From assembly GCF_021190955.1 (NCBI RefSeq), contig NZ_JAIOAO010000002.1, positions 558,001 through 622,000 of the forward strand: DNA of 64,000 nucleotides. The letters are read 5' to 3'. Below, piece after piece: positions 6,692-16,762 of the stretch. The notes under the pieces were generated by a model. That model was not told where the DNA came from. It ran no database searches and worked only from the letters and a program-made list of their open reading frames with translations. The stretch comes from Parachryseolinea silvisoli. GTDB taxonomy: Bacteria > Bacteroidota > Bacteroidia > Cytophagales > Cyclobacteriaceae. A program made the position numbers and the translations under genes. Numbering within the stretch: the first letter of the stretch is position 1; each line of letters opens with the position of its first letter.

Positions 6692-9628
6692 TTACAGCGT
6701 GCGCTTCACTTCGCGTTGCTCGTAGCTTTCAATTACATCGCCTTCCAGGATGTCGTTGAAGCCGTCGATACCAATACCGCAGTCAAAGCCTGAGCGTACC
6801 TCGCTGGCATCGTCTTTATGACGCTTGAGCGAGTGGAGCTTGCCGGCATAGGTCACGATACCATCGCGGATGAGGCGTATCGGGTTGCTGCGTTTGATCG
6901 AACCATCGGTAACCATACAGCCTGCGATCGTACCGATCTTCGAGATCTTGAATACTTCGCGAACCTCCGCGTTACCCACGATAACTTCTTCGGTTTCGGG
7001 CGCCAACATACCTTCCATGGCTGCCTTCACATCGTTGATAGCATCGTAGATGATCGAATAGTGACGGATCTCGATCTCTTCGTTTTCTGCCAGGCGTTTG
7101 GCCGCTCCCGAAGGGCGCACCTGGAACGCGACGATAATGGCATCGGAAGCCGATGCGAGCAATACGTCGGATTCGGAAATCTGACCCACACCGCGGTGGA
7201 TGATCGCCACCTGAATTTCCGGCGTTGACAATTTCAACAGCGAGTCGGAGAGTGCTTCCACAGAACCGTCCACGTCGCCTTTTACGATAACGTTCAGTTG
7301 CTTGAAGCTTCCGATCGCGAGACGACGACCGATCTCGTCCAGTGTAATATGCTTCTTCGTACGGATGCTCTGCTCGCGCAACAGCTGGCTGCGCTTGGCT
7401 GCAAGCTCGCGGGCTTCGCGGTCCGTTTCCATAACAGAGAACTTCTCACCCGCCTGCGGCGCGCCATCGAGACCGAGCAATACCACCGGTGTAGAAGGTC
7501 CGGCCACCGCCACTTTCTTACCAGTGTCGTCGAACATCGCTTTTACACGACCGTAGTTTGCACCGGCCAATACAATGTCACCGACTTGCAGCTTACCGGT
7601 TTGTACCATCAGGGTCGCTACATAGCCACGTCCCTTGTCAAGCGAAGCCTCGATAATAGAACCGGTAGCATGCTTATTAGGGTTTGCCTTCAGGTTCAAA
7701 ATCTCTGCTTCGAGCAGTACTTTCTCCAGCAGGTCGTCGATACCCTTACCGGATTTCGCCGAGATCTCCTGGCTTTGATATTTACCACCCCACTCTTCCA
7801 CCAACACGTTGATCTTCGAGAGTCCCTCGCGGATCCTGTCGGGATTAGCGGTAGGCTTATCTATTTTATTGATCGCGATAACAATGGGTACACCGGCCAC
7901 CTGTGCGTGGTTGATCGCCTCTTTTGTTTGCGGCATGACGTCGTCGTCGGCCGCCACCACAATGATAGCAATGTCTGTCAGCTTGGCACCCCGTGCACGC
8001 ATCGCGGTAAACGCTTCGTGACCCGGAGTATCGAGGAAGGCAATCTTGTTACCGCTCTTGGTCGTCACATCATATGCACCAATGTGCTGCGTGATACCGC
8101 CTGCTTCCGATGCCGTAACTTTGGTATTGCGGATGTAATCCAGCAATGAGGTCTTACCGTGATCGACGTGACCCATGATCGTAACGATCGGCGCGCGCGG
8201 CTCCAGGTTTTCTTCCGGCTCATTTTCTTGCTCCACTTCCAGCTCCTCTTCCGCAGAAGTAAACTGTACAGCGTAACCAAATTCATCTGTGATAACCGTG
8301 ATCGCTTCAGCATCCAAACGCTGGTTGATCGACACGAACATACCCAGGCTCAAGCAAGTCGAAATGACTTCGTTCACAGAAACGTTCATCATCGACGCCA
8401 AATCGTTTGCCGAGATAAACTCGGTCACACGCAGTGTCTTCGATGCCTCCATGTCTTGCAGCATTTGCTGCTCTTGCGCATCGGAGTTCGCCTGCCGCTT
8501 TTCACGACGGTACTTCGCGCTGTTGGTTTTCTTATTACCACCGCTCAGCTTGGCCAGCGTAGCACGGATTTGATCTTGGATTTCTTTCTCCGAAGGCTCC
8601 TCTTTCTGAACACGCGCGGGGTGCGGACCGCGGCCGGCGCCGGCCGCCTGATGAGGACGTGGTCCACCACCTTGCTGATGGGGACGTGGTCCGCCACCTT
8701 GCTGCGGACGTACACCACCACCCTGGCCTTGTCCCTGACCTTGTTGCTGGCCCGGACTTTTGTCATCGGTCGCAATGCGCTTGCGCGGGCGTTTGCCCTT
8801 GCGATCATCCTTCGTGTCAGACGATGCCACAGGGGCATCTTTCTTCTTATCTACCGGCAGCTCGATTTTATCGACCACTTTCAGGCCTTTCAACCGGTCT
8901 GCCCGTGCCTTGATAACTTCTGATTCTGGCGCTTGTTGCGGCTCAGGTTGTTTTTCAACCGGCGGCACAACAACTTCAGGCGCTTTCTGTACGGGTGTTA
9001 CGACTACGGGCGGCGCTACTTCTGCTACAGGCACTACTGGTTTTTCAACCTCGACAACTTTCTTCGGCGCCTCTTCTGCCACTACTTCTTTTACGACAGG
9101 CTTCTCTTCCACCTTCGGCGTTTCTATCACCTTCGGCTTCTCAACTTCGGCCACTGGCACCACTACCTCTTTGACCGGTTCAACGACCGGTTTCTCTTCA
9201 GGCTCTTTGGTAGCAGGCTTTTTCTCCAGGTCGATCTTGCCAACTACTTTGATGCCTTCCAGTTTCGGCTTGTCGCTCGTAACCTTTTCCGCCTTCGGCT
9301 CTTCTTTGGCTTTCACCTCTGGTTTTGAGCCGAGGTTCTTAATCATAATGCGCTCTTCTTCTTCGCTACGCTTCTTAACAGCGTCTTTCTCTGCCTGCGC
9401 ATTATCGACATGCTTCACCCCAATGGAAAGACTGGAAGCTTCAAGCTTATCGGTGGCCGAAGAGGCAAACTCCTTGGACAAAAGATTGAATTGCTCAGGC
9501 GTAAGCTTAGCATTAGGGTTATTCTCGATGGAAAAACCCTTCTTTCCGAGGAAATCCAAAATGGTGTTGTGGCCAACATTAAGCTTCCTCGCTGCCTGAC
9601 TCAACCTAATCAACTTTTCTTCTGCCAT
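6692..9628 (-). CDS. infB: Translation initiation factor IF-2
   Basis: 978 residues from the ATG at 9628; the six-base extension upstream would begin with TTG. IF-2 is a GTPase that brings initiator tRNA to the ribosome. An IF2_N domain opens the protein, followed by a long low-complexity linker rich in Pro, Val, Lys and Glu, then a Gly/Gln/Pro-rich stretch with tandem repeats. A second IF2_N-like region precedes the G domain with GHVDHGKT (486-493), DTPGHEAF and NKID, and domains II-IV follow to the C terminus. The size is at the long end because of the linker. It is the last gene of rimP-nusA-infB, separated from nusA by 123 bases. Confidence 0.97.
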   Translation of the reverse strand: MAEEKLIRLSQAARKLNVGHNTILDFLGKKGFSIENNPNAKLTPEQFNLLSKEFASSATDKLEASSLSIGVKHVDNAQAEKDAVKKRSEEEERIMIKNLGSKPEVKAKEEPKAEKVTSDKPKLEGIKVVGKIDLEKKPATKEPEEKPVVEPVKEVVVPVAEVEKPKVIETPKVEEKPVVKEVVAEEAPKKVVEVEKPVVPVAEVAPPVVVTPVQKAPEVVVPPVEKQPEPQQAPESEVIKARADRLKGLKVVDKIELPVDKKKDAPVASSDTKDDRKGKRPRKRIATDDKSPGQQQGQGQGQGGGVRPQQGGGPRPHQQGGGPRPHQAAGAGRGPHPARVQKEEPSEKEIQDQIRATLAKLSGGNKKTNSAKYRREKRQANSDAQEQQMLQDMEASKTLRVTEFISANDLASMMNVSVNEVISTCLSLGMFVSINQRLDAEAITVITDEFGYAVQFTSAEEELEVEQENEPEENLEPRAPIVTIMGHVDHGKTSLLDYIRNTKVTASEAGGITQHIGAYDVTTKSGNKIAFLDTPGHEAFTAMRARGAKLTDIAIIVVAADDDVMPQTKEAINHAQVAGVPIVIAINKIDKPTANPDRIREGLSKINVLVEEWGGKYQSQEISAKSGKGIDDLLEKVLLEAEILNLKANPNKHATGSIIEASLDKGRGYVATLMVQTGKLQVGDIVLAGANYGRVKAMFDDTGKKVAVAGPSTPVVLLGLDGAPQAGEKFSVMETDREARELAAKRSQLLREQSIRTKKHITLDEIGRRLAIGSFKQLNVIVKGDVDGSVEALSDSLLKLSTPEIQVAIIHRGVGQISESDVLLASASDAIIVAFQVRPSGAAKRLAENEEIEIRHYSIIYDAINDVKAAMEGMLAPETEEVIVGNAEVREVFKISKIGTIAGCMVTDGSIKRSNPIRLIRDGIVTYAGKLHSLKRHKDDASEVRSGFDCGIGIDGFNDILEGDVIESYEQREVKRTL
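8655..8708. repeat. 27-base tandem repeat within infB linker
   Basis: Two near-identical 27-base units (8655-8681 and 8682-8708) encode a nine-residue repeat of the type GGGPRPHQQ in the glycine-rich part of IF-2; a partial, degenerate third copy follows. The unit length is a multiple of three, so copy-number change would keep the reading frame. Confidence 0.8.
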
Positions 9629-9751
9629 ATTCAAATATCCCTGTTTTTTAAAGACTTTAAAATCTAAAGTGGCATTCGGGCGTAATTTAACGCATTGTTC
9701 ACAGACTACTCCCTACATTCATGAAAAACGCAGGGGCGCTCCGCAGCAACA

Positions 9752-10996
9752 TCATTCAAACTCGCGCCTCAGAATGCTTAAAACTCCTTCTACGGTCTCT
9801 TCTTCCAGGTCGGTGCGTCTAACCAGCTCGTCTTTTGAAAGTGCCAGTACGCTCTTTGCCGTATCGAGACCAATACGGTTCAACTCGTCAATTACCCAGC
9901 TCTCGATCTCATCTGAGAACTCGTCCAGGTCAACGTCTTCTTCTACCTGACCTTCCGCCAGTTCGCGGAATACGTCAATTTCATATCCCACCAACCGGCT
10001 TGCCAGCTTGATGTTCAAACCACCTTTACCAATGGCCAGGGAAACCTGGTCAGGCTTCAGGTATACCGACACCCGGCCGTGATCCTTATCTACCTTGATC
10101 GATGAAATCTTCGCGGGGCTCAGTGCCCGCTGGATATACAGCTCCAGGTTTTCAGTAAAGTTGATCACATCGATGTTTTCGTTCTGCAGCTCACGCACGA
10201 TCGCGTGAATCCGCGATCCTTTCATACCCACGCAAGCGCCTACCGGATCGATACGGTCGTCGTAAGACTCTACCGCTACCTTGGCACGCTCGCCTGGCTC
10301 GCGTACAACTTTCTTAATAGTGATCAGGCCGTCGTAAACTTCCGGAACTTCCTGCTCGAACAGACGCTCCAGGAACACCGGAGAGGTGCGTGACAGGATG
10401 ATTTTTGGATTGCCGTTGACCATGTCTACTTTGTGCACAATGGCGCGTACGTTCTCGCCCTTGCGGTAGCGGTCTTTCTGAATTTGCTCACTCCGCGGAA
10501 TCGCGATCTCGTTGCTCTCGGCATCAGTCAACAGTACCTCTTTGCTCAAAACCTGGTAAACCTCGCCGGCGATGATCTCGCCCACCAGGTCTTTGTACTT
10601 TTGGAAAAGAATATCTTTTTCAAGATCCTTCACCTTCTGGATCAGCGTCTGCCGGGCCGTGGTCACAGCGCGACGACCGAAGTCCTCGATGTACACCTGC
10701 TCAGAAACTTCCTCACCCACTTCAAAGTCGGGTTCGATCTTGTGAGCATCCGAGAGACTTATCTTGTCAAAATCCCAGATGTCTTCCGAGTCGTCTTCGA
10801 CAATCTCCCGCACACGGTAGATCTCAAGATCGCCCTTGTCCGCATTGATGATGATGTCAAAATTCTCGTCCGACTCATATCTCTTACGGATCATGTTCCG
10901 GAATACATCTTCCAGGATCCGGATCATGGTGGGCCGGTCGATGTTCTTTTGCTTTGCAAATTCAGCAAATGACTGAATTAATTCATGTGCATCCAT
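9752..10996 (-). CDS. nusA: Transcription termination/antitermination factor NusA
   Basis: 414 residues: N-terminal RNA-polymerase-binding domain (starts MDAHELIQSFAEFAKQKNID), an S1 domain around residues 130-200, and two KH domains (GVCVGMKGSRI-like GACVGMKGSRI and AIGKGGLNIKLAS). NusA modulates pausing, termination and antitermination. The protein lacks the second acidic repeat of enterobacterial NusA and instead ends with one acidic helical segment (DEFSDEIESWVIDE...), typical of Bacteroidota lengths. It begins 9 bases after the rimP stop, so both are on one message. Confidence 0.97.
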   Translation of the reverse strand: MDAHELIQSFAEFAKQKNIDRPTMIRILEDVFRNMIRKRYESDENFDIIINADKGDLEIYRVREIVEDDSEDIWDFDKISLSDAHKIEPDFEVGEEVSEQVYIEDFGRRAVTTARQTLIQKVKDLEKDILFQKYKDLVGEIIAGEVYQVLSKEVLLTDAESNEIAIPRSEQIQKDRYRKGENVRAIVHKVDMVNGNPKIILSRTSPVFLERLFEQEVPEVYDGLITIKKVVREPGERAKVAVESYDDRIDPVGACVGMKGSRIHAIVRELQNENIDVINFTENLELYIQRALSPAKISSIKVDKDHGRVSVYLKPDQVSLAIGKGGLNIKLASRLVGYEIDVFRELAEGQVEEDVDLDEFSDEIESWVIDELNRIGLDTAKSVLALSKDELVRRTDLEEETVEGVLSILRREFE

Positions 10997-11005
10997 GGTT
11001 TTGTC

Positions 11006-11470
11006 TTATTTAAAACTAACTAACACCAAAGCTTTTTCTATTTCGGAAAAGACGATGTCTATGTTCGTTACTACCTTCTTTTTGCCGCTTCCCGTCTCCT
11101 CCGCCAGCGTCATCTTCTCGCCCTCGATCGCCACCAGCTTCCCCTCTACGGTCTTTTCAGCCAGCTTCACACGCAGCGAACGCCCGATATGCTTCGGATA
11201 CTGACGCTGCAGCTTGAGTGGATGATCAACACCAGGTGTCGACACTTCCAGCGTGTAAGCTTCTTCAAGCCAGGACACCTCGTCCAGATCCTGCGCCAGC
11301 GCACGACTAAGTTCAGCGCAGGCATCGATGCTGATGGCATTGTCCCCGTCCAGAAGCACAAGCACCTTGCGAGGCCCGCGTTTGGAAGAAACAATAACAT
11401 CGACGATAAACAGGTTCGAATCCGTCAACTTCGATGTGGCAATCCGCTTGATCTCTTCCGCTATATCCAT
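11006..11470 (-). CDS. rimP: Ribosome maturation factor RimP
   Basis: 154 residues, the expected size for RimP, which assists 30S subunit maturation. The N-terminal domain has DSNLFIVDVIVSSKRGPRK and the typical VLLDGD-x-x-x-SIDACAELSR stretch; the next segment, VSWLEEAYTLEVSTPGVDHP, contains the conserved EVSTPG-(V/L) motif. A short SH3-like C-terminal domain follows. It heads the conserved rimP-nusA-infB operon and is preceded by a leader hairpin and a well-formed promoter. Confidence 0.96.
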   Translation of the reverse strand: MDIAEEIKRIATSKLTDSNLFIVDVIVSSKRGPRKVLVLLDGDNAISIDACAELSRALAQDLDEVSWLEEAYTLEVSTPGVDHPLKLQRQYPKHIGRSLRVKLAEKTVEGKLVAIEGEKMTLAEETGSGKKKVVTNIDIVFSEIEKALVLVSFK

Positions 11471-11493
11471 TTGAAAAATATTCTATAAACAAA

Positions 11494-11515
11494 GAGGGGA
11501 CTAACCGGTCCCCTC
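11494..11515 (-). promoter_or_regulatory. Leader hairpin upstream of rimP
   Basis: Perfect 8-base stem (GAGGGGAC / GTCCCCTC on the plus strand, arms 11494-11501 and 11508-11515, six-base loop) in the predicted 5' leader, 23 bases before the rimP start. On the minus strand it is followed by a T-rich but broken tract, so it could act as an attenuator or as an RNA-stability element. Function is not established. Confidence 0.5.
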
Positions 11516-11539
11516 CAAAAGAATACTCAGAAACTTTCG

Positions 11540-11571
11540 CAAAAGTATGATTTTTTACTTTTATAGCAAAA
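11540..11571 (-). promoter_or_regulatory. Bacteroidota-type promoter for rimP-nusA-infB
   Basis: Reading leftward, TTTTG (11571-11567), a 19-base A/T-rich spacer, and TACTTTTG (11547-11540), an exact fit to TTTG-N19-TAnnTTTG. Transcription would begin near 11533, giving a leader of about 60 bases that contains the hairpin at 11494-11515. Confidence 0.75.
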
Positions 11572-11697
11572 TTCTTTGAAAATGATTAAAAACGGCCCTT
11601 TTTGAAGAAATACTTTTTGGAAGGCCTGAGCTCTTCCGGAAGGATCAACAGACAAATAAACAGATTTAGTGCTAAAAAATTCCCGACAGCACCCAAA

Positions 11698-12324
11698 TCA
11701 ATACACAATTCCACCGCCCAGCTCGCGCGCCAGGTTGATCCGGGCCTGAGCTTCGTACCGTTCGTAGAACTCGACAGTCTTAAAGAGACGGTCCATTTTC
11801 AGGAAACGCTCCAATACCTTTCGCCGCCCCGGGCGGTATAACATGTCAGGATAAATGGAATATTCCTGCCGCACCGCGATCGCGTAGCCCGAGTAAGCGG
11901 GCCCGTCGGCACCGAGGATGCAAAGGTCGGCGTCAGTAAAGTAATTGATGTCGCTTACATCGGCCGCCATATGGCCTTTCGTCGCCACGATCATATCGGC
12001 ACAAAGCGCAATTCGCTCGGGTGGAAAATTCAACCTGGCCAATCGCTCCCGGGCAAAGTCAGCACTTTTCTCTTCATTGTCGTGCCGGTGCACATCGTAA
12101 ATATAGTCGTGATATAAAATGGCAAAGAGTACGCTGTCCCAATCGTCTATGCGGTCTTGTACAGGAATCAGCACACGGTACACTTGTTCCAGGTGCGCCA
12201 GCGTGTGGTAGGTACGCCCACGCGACTGATAATGCCGCATCGCCTCCTGCCACAGGGCGTCCGCCACAGCACGATCACCGCCATAGCGCTGCACTGCGTC
12301 CGTAAAGGCCTCTTGTAAGGTCAT
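11698..12324 (-). CDS. HD-domain predicted phosphohydrolase
   Basis: 208 residues resembling the COG4339-type predicted metal-dependent HD hydrolases. Candidate metal ligands are His40 and His44 in TYHTLAHLEQVY and the His72-Asp73 doublet in LYHDYIYD; a later Asp (VSDINYFTDADLCILG) fits the closing ligand region. The family is thought to hydrolyse phosphate esters or nucleotides but its substrate is unknown. It starts 5 bases after the rfbA stop, so it is probably the last gene of the nucleotide-sugar operon; nothing in the sequence shows a functional link to sugar synthesis. Confidence 0.8.
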   Translation of the reverse strand: MTLQEAFTDAVQRYGGDRAVADALWQEAMRHYQSRGRTYHTLAHLEQVYRVLIPVQDRIDDWDSVLFAILYHDYIYDVHRHDNEEKSADFARERLARLNFPPERIALCADMIVATKGHMAADVSDINYFTDADLCILGADGPAYSGYAIAVRQEYSIYPDMLYRPGRRKVLERFLKMDRLFKTVEFYERYEAQARINLARELGGGIVY

Positions 12325-12329
12325 GGTGG

Positions 12330-13196
12330 CTAGAGATACGTGGGCAGATTTTTCAGATACGTGCCATAACCACTTTTTTCAAGGGGCTTAGCCAGTGCCA
12401 GCAAAGCTTCTTTGGTAATATACCCCATGCGATACGCCACCTCTTCAATACAGCCGATTTTCAGGCCCTGGCGTTGCTCAATGGTTTGTACAAAATTGGA
12501 AGCCTGCATAAGCGAATCAAATGTGCCGGTATCCAGCCACGCTGTGCCGCGGCTCATAGGCGCCACCGTTAGCTTGCCACGCTTGAGATATGTGTTGTTC
12601 ACATCGGTAATCTCCAGCTCGCCGCGGGGACTCGGCTTGAGGCTCTTGGCAATTTCTACCACATCGTTATCATAAAAGTATAAGCCTGGCACCGCATAAT
12701 TAGACTTGGGTTGTTTAGGCTTCTCTTCAATCGAAATTGCATTTTTGTTGGCGTCGAATTCCACTACGCCATAACGCTCAGGGTCCGTCACGTGATATGC
12801 GAAGATCACGCCACCTTGCGGGTCGCGGTGCGATTGCAGCAGGCGCTGCATGCCCGAACCGTAAAAGATATTATCACCTAAAATAAGGGCTACTGTATCC
12901 TTACCAATAAACGACTCACCAATAATAAACGCCTGCGCAAGGCCATCCGGCGAAGGCTGCACGGCATACGTGAAAGAACATCCCAACTGCCTCCCATCGC
13001 CCAACAGTTTCTGAAACATGGGCATATCGTGCGGAGTGGAAATGATTAGAATATCTTGAACTCCCGCCATCATCAGCGCCGACAAAGGGTAATAGATCAT
13101 CGGCTTATCGTACACCGGCATGAGCTGCTTGCTCACGGCCAGGGTGAGCGGATGCAGCCGTGTTCCCGATCCTCCGGCCAGAATAATGCCCTTCAT
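12330..13196 (-). CDS. rfbA: Glucose-1-phosphate thymidylyltransferase
   Basis: 288 residues, normal for RfbA/RmlA. The nucleotide-binding motif [11 protein letters not shown] (8-18) is followed by [17 protein letters not shown], and [10 protein letters not shown] contains the metal-binding aspartate. Near the C terminus, the conserved [10 protein letters not shown] is present. It makes dTDP-glucose from dTTP and glucose-1-phosphate, the first step toward dTDP-deoxysugars for surface polysaccharides. rfbB lies immediately upstream (20 bases); rfbC and rfbD are not in this window. Confidence 0.96.
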   Translation of the reverse strand: MKGIILAGGSGTRLHPLTLAVSKQLMPVYDKPMIYYPLSALMMAGVQDILIISTPHDMPMFQKLLGDGRQLGCSFTYAVQPSPDGLAQAFIIGESFIGKDTVALILGDNIFYGSGMQRLLQSHRDPQGGVIFAYHVTDPERYGVVEFDANKNAISIEEKPKQPKSNYAVPGLYFYDNDVVEIAKSLKPSPRGELEITDVNNTYLKRGKLTVAPMSRGTAWLDTGTFDSLMQASNFVQTIEQRQGLKIGCIEEVAYRMGYITKEALLALAKPLEKSGYGTYLKNLPTYL

Positions 13197-13216
13197 GCGC
13201 TTTCTTGGTTTGGTTG

Positions 13217-14278
13217 CTAAATACGCTTGCCGTACATATCGCTATAGTACTTCAGGTAATCGCCCGAAGTGACGTGTTGTAACCACTCCGGATTGTTTAG
13301 ATACCAGTCAACGGTTTGTTCCAGGCCCTCCTCAAAGGTGACGCTGGGTCGCCACCCGGTTTCACTGATGAGCTTCGACGCGTCAATGGCGTAGCGTAGG
13401 TCGTGTCCCGGCCGGTCTGTTACAAATGCAATCAACTTGGCAGATGTGCCGTCGGCCCGGCCCAGCTTCTTATCCAGAATACGGCAAAGCAGATTTACCA
13501 GGTCGATGTTTTTCCACTCGTTATTGCCGCCGATGTTATACACCTCACCGATTTTTCCTTTTTCAAAGATTGCCTCGATCGCACGTGCATGGTCTTCTAC
13601 AAACAACCAATCGCGAATGTTCTCTCCCTTACCATACACTGGCAGGGGCTTACTGTTGAGGATGTTGTGGATCATCAACGGAATAAGCTTTTCCGGGAAG
13701 TGAAAGGGACCATAATTGTTTGAGCAACGGCTGGTAAGCGTCGGCAGGCCAAAACTGTGGTGATAGGCGCTGACGAAGTGATCACTGCTGGCCTTGGAGG
13801 CCGAATACGGCGACCGGGGATCAAGGGGAGTCTCTTCCGTAAAGAACTCTCCTTGATCGGCCGTTCCATATACCTCATCGGTAGAGATGTGGTAAAACCG
13901 CCGCTTGCCGGTGGCCCCTTTCCAGGCGCCGTGGGCGACCTGCAGTAAGTTTAGCGTACCCACAATGTTGGTATGCGCAAACTCCGCGGGGTTGTGCAAC
14001 GAGCGGTCTACATGCGACTCCGCCGCCAGGTGGATCACGCCTTCAATGGCATGTTCTTTAAAAAGCTCCACCAGAAAAGCATTGTCTAAAATGTCGCCTT
14101 TAACAAAACGATAATTCGGTTTTCCTTCGACGTCCTTCAGGTTCTCCAGATTACCCGCATAAGTCAGCTTATCCAGGTTGATAATGGTCCGCTCCGGATA
14201 CTTGTTTACAAACAAGCGCACAACATGCGAACCAATAAAGCCGGCCCCGCCGGTGATCAGAAGTTTCTGCATAGACAT
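13217..14278 (-). CDS. rfbB: dTDP-glucose 4,6-dehydratase
   Basis: 353 residues (or 351 from a second in-frame ATG at 14272). Extended short-chain dehydrogenase with the NAD-binding [12 protein letters not shown] near the N terminus, the dehydratase STDEVYG with catalytic Asp-Glu, and the active-site Tyr/Lys in [10 protein letters not shown]. It converts dTDP-glucose to dTDP-4-keto-6-deoxyglucose. It sits between the UDP-glucuronate decarboxylase and rfbA genes with short gaps, all leftward, indicating an operon supplying activated sugars. Confidence 0.96.
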   Translation of the reverse strand: MSMQKLLITGGAGFIGSHVVRLFVNKYPERTIINLDKLTYAGNLENLKDVEGKPNYRFVKGDILDNAFLVELFKEHAIEGVIHLAAESHVDRSLHNPAEFAHTNIVGTLNLLQVAHGAWKGATGKRRFYHISTDEVYGTADQGEFFTEETPLDPRSPYSASKASSDHFVSAYHHSFGLPTLTSRCSNNYGPFHFPEKLIPLMIHNILNSKPLPVYGKGENIRDWLFVEDHARAIEAIFEKGKIGEVYNIGGNNEWKNIDLVNLLCRILDKKLGRADGTSAKLIAFVTDRPGHDLRYAIDASKLISETGWRPSVTFEEGLEQTVDWYLNNPEWLQHVTSGDYLKYYSDMYGKRI

Positions 14279-14289
14279 CGCCAGGAATA

Positions 14290-15282
14290 CTATCGAATAT
14301 ATTTTTCGAAATTCTTGTGATCGCGCTGGTACAGCACTTCCTGCGGAAGTGACTTGAAGTACTCGTACGTGATCTTAAGACCCTCGGCACGCGAAACCTT
14401 CGCCTCCCAGCCCAAAATCTCTCGGGCTTTGGTGGTGTTCGGCTGGCGCTGCTTCGGATCGTCTTGCGGCAGCGGTTTGTATATAACCTTCTGCTTCGTA
14501 CCCGTCAGCTTCACGATCTCTTCGGCAAACATGCCGATGGTGATCTCGTCCGGGTTGCCGATATTCACCGGCAAGTTATAGTCAGACATAAGCAGGCGAT
14601 AAATCCCCTCTACCTGGTCGTCTACATAGCAGAACGAACGCGTCTGGCTACCGTCACCAAATACGGTCAGGTCCTCACCACGGAGTGCCTGGCCAATGAA
14701 TGCGGGCAATACACGACCGTCATTCAGGCGCATGCGTGGACCGTAGGTATTGAAAATACGCACAATGCGTGTATCCACTTTGTGATACGTATGGTACGCC
14801 ATCGTAATAGCCTCCTGGAAACGCTTCGCCTCGTCGTACACGCCGCGTGGACCAATGGGGTTTACGTTACCATAGTACTCTTCCACCTGCGGGTGAACCA
14901 ACGGGTCACCGTATACTTCCGATGTAGACGCGATCAGGATCCGAGCCTTCTTCGCACGGGCAAGGCCCAGCAGATTGTGGATCCCCAGAGAGCCTACCTT
15001 CAGCGTCTGAATGGGTATCTTTAAATAATCGATCGGGCTGGCCGGCGAGGCAAAGTGAAGAATATATTGCAGGTCGCCAGGCACGTGCACGAACGTAGAC
15101 ACGTCGTGATTATAGAACTCAAAATTCTCGTGCTTGAAAAGATGCTCGATGTTGCGCAGGTCACCCGTGATCAGGTTGTCCATGGCCACAACGCTATAGC
15201 CTTCTTTAATAAAGCGGTCGCACAAGTGTGATCCTAAAAATCCAGCGCCGCCGGTAACGAGTACACGTCCCTTATTTGCCAT
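14290..15282 (-). CDS. UDP-glucuronate decarboxylase (UDP-xylose synthase type)
   Basis: 330 residues from the ATG at 15282, which overlaps the end of ugd by 11 bases; a start 11 codons further upstream also exists. SDR motifs are [13 protein letters not shown] at the N terminus and GVYDEAKRF with the catalytic Tyr/Lys pair. The [10 protein letters not shown] segment and PARP-like overall pattern match the UXS family, which oxidises and decarboxylates UDP-glucuronate to UDP-xylose. Its position directly after ugd, the enzyme that makes UDP-glucuronate, supports this. An alternative NDP-sugar epimerase assignment is less likely. Confidence 0.9.
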   Translation of the reverse strand: MANKGRVLVTGGAGFLGSHLCDRFIKEGYSVVAMDNLITGDLRNIEHLFKHENFEFYNHDVSTFVHVPGDLQYILHFASPASPIDYLKIPIQTLKVGSLGIHNLLGLARAKKARILIASTSEVYGDPLVHPQVEEYYGNVNPIGPRGVYDEAKRFQEAITMAYHTYHKVDTRIVRIFNTYGPRMRLNDGRVLPAFIGQALRGEDLTVFGDGSQTRSFCYVDDQVEGIYRLLMSDYNLPVNIGNPDEITIGMFAEEIVKLTGTKQKVIYKPLPQDDPKQRQPNTTKAREILGWEAKVSRAEGLKITYEYFKSLPQEVLYQRDHKNFEKYIR

Positions 15283-16588
15283 TGATGACCTCCCTTCCGA
15301 TACTGAAATATGCATAGCCTTGATCTTTCATCAAATCGAGGTCGTACAGGTTACGGCCGTCAAAAATGACTTTACCTTTTAAAATAGTATTGAGCTTCTC
15401 GAAGTCCGGTGTACGGAACTCGGGCCACTCAGTCGAAATGAAGATCGCGTCGGCGCCTTCAGCAGCGTCATAAGGCGTCTCAAAGTATTGAATCTTATCG
15501 CCCATAATACGTCTCACGTTTTCGATCGCTTCCGGATCGTGCGCACGAATCGTTACACCTTCTTGAAGCAATGCTTCGATGTTGTACAGTGCCGGCGCCT
15601 CGCGGATATCATCGGTGTGCGGCTTGAAAGACAGACCCCAGAACGCAATGCTCTTGCCTTTCAGATTGCCTTTAAAATGCTCTTTTACACGTGCGATGAG
15701 GCGAGTCTTTTGATCTTCGTTCACATCCATCACCGAACGCAAAATACGGAAGTCATACTGCGCATCCTGCGCCGACTTGGCAAGTGCCTGCACATCTTTC
15801 GGGAAACAGCTACCACCGTAACCAATGCCCGGGAAGAGGAAACGCTTACCAATACGGCTATCGGTACCAACACCTTTGCGCACGGCGTCAACGTCTGCAC
15901 CCACAAGCTCGCACACATTGGCAATCTCGTTCATGAACGTAATCTTCGTCGCCAGGAAAGCATTTGCAGCATACTTTGTCAGCTCGGCCGAACGCTCATC
16001 CATAAAGATGATCGGGTTGCCTTGACGTACATACGGTGCATACAGTGTCTCCATGATCTTACGCGCGCGAGGCGACGTCGTACCGATCACGACGCGGTCG
16101 GGCTTCATAAAGTCTTCTACCGCGACACCTTCACGCAAGAACTCAGGGTTTGATACCACGTCGAAATCAACCTTTGCATGGGCCGCGATCTTCGCGTGCA
16201 CCTTGTCGGCCGTACCAACAGGCACTGTGCTCTTGTCGACAATCACAGTATAATCGGACAGCAACGGCCCTAAATCATCTGCTACCTTCAGAATATACTT
16301 CAGGTCAGCAGAACCATCCTCGCCCGGAGGCGTAGGAAGCGCCAGGAAAATGATCTTTGCATCTTTAATGCCTTCCGCCAAATTGGTGGTGAAAGACAAT
16401 CTTTCCTGTTTAATGTTTCTCTCAAAGAGTTGTTCCAGGCCCGGCTCATAAATGGTAATGGTACCATTCTGAAGCTTTTTAACCTTCTCTTTGTCGATGT
16501 CTACACACGTCACCGTGTTCCCGGTTTCAGCAAAACAAGTTCCGGTTACGAGACCAACGTAACCGGTGCCAACTACAGCTATTTTCAT
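15272..16588 (-). CDS. ugd: UDP-glucose 6-dehydrogenase
   Basis: 438 residues. N-terminal NAD-binding [12 protein letters not shown] (5-16), the [10 protein letters not shown] strand, the substrate lysine region ([20 protein letters not shown]), and catalytic Cys261 in [10 protein letters not shown] are all present, so the enzyme should be active in oxidising UDP-glucose to UDP-glucuronate. It is the first gene of the leftward ugd / decarboxylase / rfbB / rfbA / HD cluster. No convincing promoter was found in the 174 bases separating it from the divergent acyl-CoA dehydrogenase gene. Confidence 0.97.
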   Translation of the reverse strand: MKIAVVGTGYVGLVTGTCFAETGNTVTCVDIDKEKVKKLQNGTITIYEPGLEQLFERNIKQERLSFTTNLAEGIKDAKIIFLALPTPPGEDGSADLKYILKVADDLGPLLSDYTVIVDKSTVPVGTADKVHAKIAAHAKVDFDVVSNPEFLREGVAVEDFMKPDRVVIGTTSPRARKIMETLYAPYVRQGNPIIFMDERSAELTKYAANAFLATKITFMNEIANVCELVGADVDAVRKGVGTDSRIGKRFLFPGIGYGGSCFPKDVQALAKSAQDAQYDFRILRSVMDVNEDQKTRLIARVKEHFKGNLKGKSIAFWGLSFKPHTDDIREAPALYNIEALLQEGVTIRAHDPEAIENVRRIMGDKIQYFETPYDAAEGADAIFISTEWPEFRTPDFEKLNTILKGKVIFDGRNLYDLDLMKDQGYAYFSIGREVINGK

Positions 16589-16762
16589 TGATTATGGGTT
16601 TTACAATCTGCGAAAATAGAACTTTTAGACGGATTTAGGCATTTAATACGACTTTCCCGCACCGCAAATCTTTGTACCTTACTTTTACAACCTAACATTC
16701 GTTTGCTAATTCCCTCCTTCTTCTTACCTTAGTCCTCTTAACCCTCAAAAACGACATTAGTT

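Noticed and set aside
8159-9599. Long plus-strand open frames opposite infB (for example 8159-8923 and 8760-9599).
   Set aside because: They mirror the low-complexity linker of IF-2 and give compositionally odd Ser/Thr- or Arg-rich proteins with no motif.
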